Below, piece by piece: positions 33,671 to 39,534 of a stretch of DNA of 39,534 bases. The position numbers and the translations under genes were made by a program. The DNA comes from CAZJAH01 sp964544155 (GTDB lineage Bacteria > Bacteroidota > Ignavibacteria > Kapaibacteriales > UBA2268). The stretch covers positions 1 through 39,534 of the forward strand of contig CAZJAH010000026.1 in NCBI GenBank assembly GCA_964544155.1, given 5' to 3'. Position 1 is the first letter of the stretch, and each line of letters opens with the position of its first letter. The notes beneath the pieces are model-generated. The model was not told where the DNA came from. It saw only the letters and a program-made list of their open reading frames with translations, and made no database searches.

Positions 33671-34492
33671 ATGGAAGGATATGAAATAAACACGCTCGAC
33701 CTTGTTATAGCGGCACTGATAATGCTGCTGCCCATTTCTGTGCTGGCTTACTACCGCACCGGACTCATTAAGGATACACTCATTGCTTACGGGCGAATGG
33801 TACTACAGCTAAGCCTGGTGGGGCTCTATCTTGAGTTTATCTTCGATATAAACTCCCTTTGGCTTAATATCGCCTGGGTTGCCGTGATGATCATAGCCGC
33901 GGCCATGGCAATTACGGGGCGCGCCGGCATTAAGTACCGGTACCTGGCGCCCGCTCTTGGGCTGTCGATTCTTGTGAATGTTGTGGTGAACGGGCTCATT
34001 TACATATTTCTAATCGTCGGCTGGCCGGATTTTTTAGACGCCCGCTATATTATACCCATTATGGGCATGGTTATCGGCAATACCTTAGGAGCTACCGTAA
34101 TCGGCATCCGATCATTTTTTAACGGGCTCAGTAAGGATAGCAATGTGTATCAATACTACCTGATGTGCGGAGCCACCAAAGGTGAAGCCCTCTTCCGCTT
34201 TATGTCGAAGGCAATGCAGGATGCCTTCAGCCCCAATATTGCTTCCACCGCTACCATCGGTCTGATTTGGCTGCCAGGCATGATGACCGGCCAGATACTC
34301 GGCGGAGCAAGCCCCGTTACAGCCATTAAATATCAGATAATGATCATTATTTCGATTTTCGTAGGGGGAGTCATCACTGTGTGGCTCTCACTGCTGATAT
34401 CTAAGCGCTTCGTTTTTGATGATTATGACCTGTTCGATCAAGGAATTTTCCGTGGGCAGAAAGCAAAAAAAGCCCATACCGCAAAATCCTAA
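33671..34492 (+). CDS. fetB: ABC transporter permease, FetB (UPF0014/YbbM) family
   Basis: A 273-residue inner-membrane permease with about seven membrane segments. The UPF0014 signatures are IPIMGMVIGNTLGA (about 135-148), the cytoplasmic motif YYLMCGATKGEALF, then LIWLPGMMTGQILGGASPVTAIKYQ (key residues PGMMTGQ and GGxxP). The ATG at 33671 is preferred to an in-frame TTG at 33659 inside fetA. The gene converges with and overlaps the ferric-reductase-like gene by 4 bases at the stop codons. Confidence 0.92.
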   Translation: MEGYEINTLDLVIAALIMLLPISVLAYYRTGLIKDTLIAYGRMVLQLSLVGLYLEFIFDINSLWLNIAWVAVMIIAAAMAITGRAGIKYRYLAPALGLSILVNVVVNGLIYIFLIVGWPDFLDARYIIPIMGMVIGNTLGATVIGIRSFFNGLSKDSNVYQYYLMCGATKGEALFRFMSKAMQDAFSPNIASTATIGLIWLPGMMTGQILGGASPVTAIKYQIMIIISIFVGGVITVWLSLLISKRFVFDDYDLFDQGIFRGQKAKKAHTAKS

Positions 34493-35160
34493 CGCCGGAT
34501 AAGCCAAAAAGCCCTGTAGGCCAGTACTCCCATAGCTATTACGAAAGCCAGCATGGTAAGCGGCGGCATATTGCCGTGCCATGTGCCAGGCTCAGGCCAC
34601 TTGTGATAACCCATTAAAAAAACATGCCCCGCTATAAGCGCCATTGCCGCGTAGCCGGTATGCTGGGCTTTTTTCCACTTTTTAGGGCCCCAGTCGCGCG
34701 CTACTTCGGGGATAGAGCCGTAAGCCGGCAGTATGAATACCAGAAAAGCAGCAGCCCCGAACGCTATGGTCAAAATCGTGTGTGCGGTTATACTGCCGTC
34801 AGGCCCGAAGATGAACCCGTAGCGCTCAGGCCCCAGCAGCTTGAAGGATAGTATTACATGCACAGCAGCCAGGTAAAAACCACCAAGGCCCAGCTGCTTC
34901 TTAACGGCCAGCTTCCGCCTGGGAAACTTCGGGTTGAGCCTGCCGAAAGTGCTGAGAATGTAGGAGGCCGCTATCATGCTGAGCGCAGTCATCGAGATCA
35001 TTTTATTAACAAGGTATAGCGGCTGCCCCGCAGGATCCACAGGCCCCGCCACAACATAGCGCAGGAAGGCGTAGGCGGCCCAAAGCGCCGCTATAGGCGC
35101 CAGCAGCTTTGCCGCGGCTATCCAGCCAGAGTATTTTTTCACTAAGGAGTTCATTATCAT
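34489..35160 (-). CDS. Ferric-reductase-like / MsrQ-like haem membrane protein
   Basis: A 223-residue polytopic inner-membrane protein with about six hydrophobic segments. KKQLGLGGFYLAAVHVILSF (87-106, with His101) and WKKAQHTGYAAMALIAGHVF (162-181, with His167 and His179) fit the bis-haem histidine layout of the ferric-reductase transmembrane family, to which MsrQ belongs. His127 and His186 may also take part. No flavin or NAD domain is present, so it would need an electron-donating partner. It converges on fetB with overlapping stops. Iron or methionine-sulfoxide metabolism are both possible. Confidence 0.75.
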   Translation of the reverse strand: MIMNSLVKKYSGWIAAAKLLAPIAALWAAYAFLRYVVAGPVDPAGQPLYLVNKMISMTALSMIAASYILSTFGRLNPKFPRRKLAVKKQLGLGGFYLAAVHVILSFKLLGPERYGFIFGPDGSITAHTILTIAFGAAAFLVFILPAYGSIPEVARDWGPKKWKKAQHTGYAAMALIAGHVFLMGYHKWPEPGTWHGNMPPLTMLAFVIAMGVLAYRAFWLIRR

Positions 35161-35181
35161 CTAAAAAAGTTTAACCCGCGC

Positions 35182-35202
35182 TAAAAACGCAGCGTCAGCT
35201 GC
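35182..35202 (-). terminator. Likely terminator of the glycosyltransferase/sulfotransferase operon
   Basis: On the minus strand GCAGC-TGAC-GCTGC is followed by GTTTTTAG, about 11 bases past the stop at 35213. The stem is only 5 bp but GC-rich, and the T-run is in the right place. Confidence 0.6.
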
Positions 35203-35212
35203 TTTATTATGC

Positions 35213-35908
35213 TTACCAGCGCAGGTAATTTTCTTTCACATAGTTATAGATTTCGTAATCGAAGCGGTTGCGTTCCATGAAGGCGTCGATGGAATCCTGA
35301 GTGAGCTCCTCATCACGCGGTGATTTATTCTTATGCGGCACGGGCATAGTCTCAAAACCGAGCTTAGCGGCCAAAATATCCACTGAAGTCTGGAAATCCT
35401 CCATTATCCCGATATACACATAATACTTCTCAATGACCTCCCTGTAGTTATCCAATGTGACCGGGCGGGCAAAGAATCCTGCAAAATTCCCGCATCCGTA
35501 GGTTTTAATGAAATCATTCAAAGCCATATCCATCACATACTCCATATCACGAGGCGCGTTTTTATTTTGTTTAATCCGTTTACGGGCATAGAAATAAACA
35601 GATACTGCCTTATCCAGAGGATCCCTTAAAATCGAGATGAATTGCTCTACTTCGGGATATATTAATTCAACATTTTCTTTAAAAATCCTATTGAAATGCC
35701 CGTGGATACAAAGCTTTTTTTTAGGAAAAAATTTCCATGGATCATGAAATAAATTGATTTTCTCTTTTTTTGAGGAAAGCATGAACTTTCTGCTATGATA
35801 ATAAAAACTTTTTCCATACCATTTATTCAGAATAAAACGCAGGCTTGTGCCGCCGGTTTTGGGCATGTGAAGCGAAATCAACGGCTTATGCGGATTATAC
35901 TCAACCAT
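35213..35908 (-). CDS. Sulfotransferase family protein (second of a tandem pair)
   Basis: A 231-residue protein that would transfer sulfate from PAPS to a glycan hydroxyl. The 5'-phosphosulfate loop is HMPKTGGTS (14-22). The 3'-phosphate site is ISILRDPLDKAVSVYF with Arg95 and Ser103. CIHGHF (67-72) holds a His-x-His pair like that of glycosaminoglycan 2-O-sulfotransferases. The ATG at 35908 overlaps the upstream stop by one base (TGATG); a GTG sits directly before it. It is last in the operon and is clearly paralogous to the next gene: both have Arg95/Ser103, HGHF at 69-72 and the ending YxxYNYVKENYxxW. Confidence 0.88.
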   Translation of the reverse strand: MVEYNPHKPLISLHMPKTGGTSLRFILNKWYGKSFYYHSRKFMLSSKKEKINLFHDPWKFFPKKKLCIHGHFNRIFKENVELIYPEVEQFISILRDPLDKAVSVYFYARKRIKQNKNAPRDMEYVMDMALNDFIKTYGCGNFAGFFARPVTLDNYREVIEKYYVYIGIMEDFQTSVDILAAKLGFETMPVPHKNKSPRDEELTQDSIDAFMERNRFDYEIYNYVKENYLRW

Positions 35909-36600
35909 CACCAGTTCTTATAATTTTCTTTTACATAGTTGTAAACTTCATATTCAAATTCATGGTTCCGGTTAAATTCCTGCTTTGCCCAATCGGAGAT
36001 CGCAACTTCCTTCTTTGTTGAATTCTTATGCGGTACCGGGATGGACTCAAAACCAAGCTTATCAGATAGAATATCCACCGAAGTCTGGTAATCTTCCATT
36101 AATCCTATATAAATGAAATACTTATCGATCAATTCCCTGTAATTCTTTCTGTTTATCTTCCTGGGAAAGAAATTAAAATAGCTGTTCCTTTTTGTGGAAA
36201 CATATTCCTCCAAGGTCAATTCAAGCATTTTCAGCCTCTGGGGAATAACGTATTCACCCCTGTCGACCTGTAATTTCGTGAAATGGTAATTTGACAGCAT
36301 TTTTTTGAATGGATCCCTTAATATTGTGATAAACTGATCGACAAATGGATAATAATGCACCGCGCCCTGCTTCATATTCATATTAAAATGCCCATGGATA
36401 CAAACCCCAGGCTTGTATTTTTTAAATAAAAAGCCTTCCTTGATCTTAAATTTTCTCGGTACGCGGTCATCGTACAAATGGCTGTAATGCAGGTAAAGAT
36501 TATCTCCGTACCAGTTTCTAAGCACTTCGGTGAAGCTGGTGCCCCCGGTTTTGGGTATGTGTAAGGATATCAGCGGTTTAGATTTGTCGTATTTTATCAT
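35908..36600 (-). CDS. Sulfotransferase family protein (first of a tandem pair)
   Basis: A 230-residue homologue of the following gene. PAPS-binding HIPKTGGTS is at 14-22, ITILRDPFKKMLSNY with Arg95 and Ser103, and CIHGHF at 67-72. The regions that differ most from the paralogue are about 36-65 and 110-150, which in this fold often shape the acceptor site. This suggests different sulfation positions or sugars. It overlaps the glycosyltransferase upstream by 4 bases (ATGA). A soluble cytoplasmic location is likely, as there is no membrane anchor. Confidence 0.88.
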   Translation of the reverse strand: MIKYDKSKPLISLHIPKTGGTSFTEVLRNWYGDNLYLHYSHLYDDRVPRKFKIKEGFLFKKYKPGVCIHGHFNMNMKQGAVHYYPFVDQFITILRDPFKKMLSNYHFTKLQVDRGEYVIPQRLKMLELTLEEYVSTKRNSYFNFFPRKINRKNYRELIDKYFIYIGLMEDYQTSVDILSDKLGFESIPVPHKNSTKKEVAISDWAKQEFNRNHEFEYEVYNYVKENYKNW

Positions 36601-37757
36601 TTTAATATAAACCTCGATAAAACTAATTTCTTTATATGATTGACATAATTCATGATTCCGTCGCTTTCCAGAAACATGGTCTTATGCATTAATTGATTAA
36701 AATCTTCTGTTACTTCCTTTTTGGGTTTTTTAAAGGAATTCTTTGCAGCCAGGCAAATACGGTCGCCCCGTATATTAAAAATAATATTTGTTTCAAGCGG
36801 TATTGTGCGCATACCGAATTGCAGTATGGAATTGCCGGAGTGCTTTATGGAAATCAAATATTCGCTTTTCACCCTTGAAATATCTTTTTTGCCGTATAGG
36901 TCCATCTCAAAATCATATTCTTCCAGGAATGGCGCACGGCGCTTTAAGCTTTCAGCTTCCATTTCGTAGTAGCTGTCGTATTTTATGGCGTCGTCATTAA
37001 AAGGCGAAAACCGGAATTCCTTTGTGCCGCTCAGCAGGGGTACCTGCAAATTCTTATGCAAGAGCTTGTGATGCGTACCAATCTCTCCCATATTGGTCGA
37101 TAATGATATATTCGGGCAGACAAAATAACGTTTCTTCTCATTCATGTACTTGATGAAGTATTTCTTCCAGGAGCTTCCCGGCCATTTTTCTACAAAATGA
37201 GACACAACACTGAAATCTTCCGAATATTTATTCCGGCTGTACCAAAATAGGAAATTCCGCCATTCATCGCGGGTGAAGAGCTGACCCCAGCTTGTTGCCG
37301 ACTGAATGAAATAGCTGTCGTAGCCGTTATTCAGCGGAATAAAAAATTTCCGCGCGTACTCATTATAGTTATAGCTGTAAAGGGATATGCCGGCAATATT
37401 CTTTTCATCCTTATAAAAATCAAGGGCCTGATAGGAATATTCAGCGAAATAAGGCGATACCAGAAGGTCATCTTCGAGCACTACTACCGCGTCGTAATCC
37501 TCTACAATGCTGATTGATTTCAGCATATGATCCTTAAGCCCCAGGTTCTTTTCCTGAAGGATTATTTCCTTGCGCCTGCCTTTCCATTGGAATTTATCAG
37601 CGGCTGCAGGTACTTCACGCGATCCGCCGCCGTCTATACATATGAATAGATCGACATTTTCAATACCGGATGCACAGTTGAGTGAATCCAAAAGCCGCTC
37701 CAACGATTGCACACGGTTATAAGCGATAACTATAACCGCCAGCCTGTGCTTGTTCAT
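36597..37757 (-). CDS. Glycosyltransferase, GT2 / GnT-I-like
   Basis: A 386-residue enzyme. The start at 37757 is chosen because it overlaps the upstream stop as ATGA; the frame is open to 37775. The nucleotide-sugar domain starts HRLAVIVIAYNRVQSLERLL, then LFICIDGG, and the metal-binding acidic motif VVVLEDDLLVSPYF (about 90-103), an EDD form seen in GnT-I-like transferases. WGQLFTRDEW (about 162-171) follows. The C-terminal ~130 residues are not recognised and end in a basic tail. It probably acts on a lipid-linked or surface glycan. Confidence 0.82.
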   Translation of the reverse strand: MNKHRLAVIVIAYNRVQSLERLLDSLNCASGIENVDLFICIDGGGSREVPAAADKFQWKGRRKEIILQEKNLGLKDHMLKSISIVEDYDAVVVLEDDLLVSPYFAEYSYQALDFYKDEKNIAGISLYSYNYNEYARKFFIPLNNGYDSYFIQSATSWGQLFTRDEWRNFLFWYSRNKYSEDFSVVSHFVEKWPGSSWKKYFIKYMNEKKRYFVCPNISLSTNMGEIGTHHKLLHKNLQVPLLSGTKEFRFSPFNDDAIKYDSYYEMEAESLKRRAPFLEEYDFEMDLYGKKDISRVKSEYLISIKHSGNSILQFGMRTIPLETNIIFNIRGDRICLAAKNSFKKPKKEVTEDFNQLMHKTMFLESDGIMNYVNHIKKLVLSRFILK

Positions 37758-38488
37758 GAGTTCAGATACCGCCATTTTAGCGCCTTTAATTGCCTGATGA
37801 TAAAATTAATGTTAAATATCGAGCATATACCGAACCGGCGCATGAAAACTCCGGCCAGCTCGGCCCGGTTACGCAGAAAGTCATTATATCCTTTGCCGCC
37901 AAGCTTATAATTTACTACCGGTATGCCTATATGTATGATATTTTCCCGAGGGATTGCTCCAAGCAGGTCGATATACCAGTTTAATTCGGCCTTGTACCTA
38001 AGGCCTGCGTCATATTCCGGGGCTTTGCTCTTCCTGACGAACATTGCCTGGTGGCATAGCGTTCCGGTATCGTACTTCTTTATGTTGTCTAATGTAAAAT
38101 CTTTGGCTTTGAGGTAGTTCCTTTTCTTTATGCCCTCAACGTATATATCGCCGTAAACGACATCATGGCCGTCAAGATAGGGCGATGCCGATTCCAGCAC
38201 ATCAGGCCCTGAGAACACATCCCCGGCATTTAGGAATAGCAGGTGGCTTTCACCGGCGAGCTTCATTCCCTTATTCATGGCGTCATATATGCCGCTATCC
38301 GGTTCGCTTATCCATTTTGTGATGAGCCCGTCATTATCCTTTATAACATCAAGTGTGCCGTCAATTGAGCCGCCGTCAACCACTATGTAATCGAAATCGC
38401 GGAAGCTCTGGCGCTTAACGCTCTCTATTGTTTCCCGAAGCATATCCCGGGAATTATATACTACAGTTATGATTGTTATAAGGCTCAT
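37754..38488 (-). CDS. Family 2 glycosyltransferase
   Basis: A 244-residue GT-A-fold enzyme. ITIITVVYNSRDMLRETIES (4-23), VVDGGSIDGTLDVI (about 36-49), WISEPDSGIYDAMNKGM (about 60-76, a strong signature of the WcaA/colanic-type GT2 group) and LLFLNAGDVF with the metal-binding acidic residue. No membrane anchor. It overlaps both neighbours by 4 bases, so the three glycosyltransferases and two sulfotransferases form one transcript. Confidence 0.92.
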   Translation of the reverse strand: MSLITIITVVYNSRDMLRETIESVKRQSFRDFDYIVVDGGSIDGTLDVIKDNDGLITKWISEPDSGIYDAMNKGMKLAGESHLLFLNAGDVFSGPDVLESASPYLDGHDVVYGDIYVEGIKKRNYLKAKDFTLDNIKKYDTGTLCHQAMFVRKSKAPEYDAGLRYKAELNWYIDLLGAIPRENIIHIGIPVVNYKLGGKGYNDFLRNRAELAGVFMRRFGICSIFNINFIIRQLKALKWRYLNS

Positions 38489-39438
38489 GGCTGGCGCCCG
38501 TTGCTAAGGAACTCATAATAGCGTATCGTTTCGGGGCGGAAAACAGGCTTTTGGTAGCGGGAATCATTTCTGAGGAAGTAGTACTTTTGGTTGAATTTAA
38601 GCATATACCAGGCTTTTCTTAAGGTGGCGGGTAATTTTACTGACTTTTCCAGATAGTAATCTATCGATTCGGCTAAAGCCATGTCGCAGGGGCTGATGCT
38701 TTCCATTTCTTCATCGTAGCAGGCGCGGTCGGAACTGAGCTGCCCCTCGCGCGCCCTGAACCAGGCGAACCCCGCGTCGACTGAATAAAGCCTGGCAAAA
38801 TCGGCAAACCTGCGCCATAAGTAAAAATCCCCCGCGAGCCGGTAGCGCGTATCAAAGCCGCCGGATTTCTTCCAGAGCCAGGGCCGCCAGAACATGCCTT
38901 CCTGCTGCAAGCCGTAAAGCTTACGCCCGTAAATGCCCTTTTTGATCCAGGGAAGGGAATAGAGGTAATTCCTGCCGTCACTCAGGATTTCGCCCCGCGC
39001 GTCGATCTTGCCGACGCGGCCCTTTATCCAGTGGATACCTTTATGCTTGTGGAATATAGTATTAACCAGGCGGAAAGCCTCTGCGTTGTAAACGTCGTCA
39101 GCATTGATATAAGCGTATATCTGGCCGGCAGCCAGCTCAAAGCCCTTATTGATAGCATCGTACATGCCGCTGTCAGGCTCGGAAATCCAGCTAAACCTTA
39201 TGCCTTTGCAGCGTGCCAGGGCCGGGCGGCGGAATTCGATACCTTTATGGGTGACGGGTTCGCCGCCGGAAACCAGCTCGCCGTATTTTTTGATTATATC
39301 GAGGGAGTTATCAGTGGAGGCGCCGTCAATGATAATATAATCGATATAGAAGCCGCCTTCCTGCAAAAGAACGCTCCTAATTGTGGATTCAATGTAGCTT
39401 CCGCAATTAAAATTCGGAGTAACAACACTAATAATCAT
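38485..39438 (-). CDS. Family 2 glycosyltransferase (first gene of the sulfated-glycan operon)
   Basis: A 317-residue GT2 enzyme. The ATG at 39438 (MIISVVTPNFNCGSYIE) is preferred to a TTG at 39453. The motifs are YIIIDGASTDNSLDII (about 34-49), WISEPDSGMYDAINKGF (about 85-101) and IYAYINADDVYNAEA with the DD metal-binding pair. GLQQEGMFWRPWLW then GGFDTRYRLAGDFYLWRRF follow, as in acceptor-binding parts of GT2 enzymes making surface polysaccharides. It shares the SEPDSGxYDAxNKG motif with the next gene. Confidence 0.92.
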   Translation of the reverse strand: MIISVVTPNFNCGSYIESTIRSVLLQEGGFYIDYIIIDGASTDNSLDIIKKYGELVSGGEPVTHKGIEFRRPALARCKGIRFSWISEPDSGMYDAINKGFELAAGQIYAYINADDVYNAEAFRLVNTIFHKHKGIHWIKGRVGKIDARGEILSDGRNYLYSLPWIKKGIYGRKLYGLQQEGMFWRPWLWKKSGGFDTRYRLAGDFYLWRRFADFARLYSVDAGFAWFRAREGQLSSDRACYDEEMESISPCDMALAESIDYYLEKSVKLPATLRKAWYMLKFNQKYYFLRNDSRYQKPVFRPETIRYYEFLSNGRQP

Positions 39439-39487
39439 CACCGCACCAGGCAAAATTAGGATGTGCTAAAATATTAAATATCTCTCA

Positions 39488-39503
39488 TTAATGCAAGCAT
39501 TAA
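39488..39503. promoter_or_regulatory. Perfect dyad upstream of the glycan operon
   Basis: TTAATGC-AA-GCATTAA, a 7-2-7 inverted repeat, lies 50 bases upstream of the first glycosyltransferase start, in an AT-rich region. It is an operator candidate for the minus-strand operon; function is inferred only. Confidence 0.4.
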
Positions 39504-39534
39504 CGCAAATCCATGTTAAATATTATTAATGGAA

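Noticed and set aside
1..39534. CRISPR array, tRNA, rRNA, insertion sequence or prophage
   Set aside because: No regularly spaced repeats, cloverleaf-like segments, transposase motifs or phage structural genes were seen on reading both strands.

Overview
The window reads as a moderately AT-rich bacterial chromosome segment from the Bacteroidota / FCB group, perhaps an Ignavibacteria- or Kapabacteria-like lineage. Three features point there: three secreted proteins with type IX secretion (T9SS) C-terminal sorting domains (7130-7852, 11924-14839, 16261-18459); small families typical of that group (DUF3098-like at 3957, DUF4834-like at 6810); and lipoproteins with short Leu-x-Ser-Cys lipoboxes. 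No phage, IS element, CRISPR array, rRNA or tRNA gene was seen. Gene density is high and no stretch over about 260 bases lacks a gene.

Layout. 1-3825 (minus): a housekeeping run, RsmI-like methyltransferase, adenine deaminase (ade), dUTPase (dut) and methionyl-tRNA formyltransferase (fmt, cut by the window edge). 3957-5209 (plus): a DUF3098-like membrane protein overlapping era. 5222-7046 (minus): a DUF4834-like membrane protein followed by a Ppx/GppA phosphatase with an HD domain. 7130-11835: a Cys-rich T9SS cargo protein, a rhomboid protease, an alpha/beta hydrolase overlapping a lipoprotein, and a polytopic GT-C-like membrane protein. 11924-18459: a six-Asp-box T9SS protein, a response regulator with a degenerate HD-GYP domain, and a T9SS-exported subtilisin-like protease. 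18659-21121: a HAMP-GAF histidine kinase. 21381-25040: a small outer-membrane barrel and an Mrp antiporter operon that holds only mrpA, mrpB and mrpC. 25049-28059 (minus): GNAT protein, outer-membrane barrel, leucine-rich-repeat protein. 28164-29456: long-form NfeD protease. 29459-32793 (minus): gltX, lipoprotein, NtrC-type regulator. 33037-35160: a FetAB-type transporter convergent with a ferric-reductase-like haem membrane protein. 35213-39438 (minus): a tightly overlapped operon of three glycosyltransferases and two tandem sulfotransferases, ended by a terminator-like hairpin.

The most interesting points are the glycosyltransferase/sulfotransferase operon (a candidate sulfated-glycan pathway whose sulfotransferases carry a His-Gly-His motif like that of 2-O-sulfotransferases), the Mrp operon lacking D-G, the HD-GYP regulator whose catalytic residues are lost, and several dyads in intergenic regions, including a perfect 22-bp AT palindrome just upstream of nfeD. 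I did not find a clearly new defence or mobile system. All function calls come from reading motifs by eye, with no database search.
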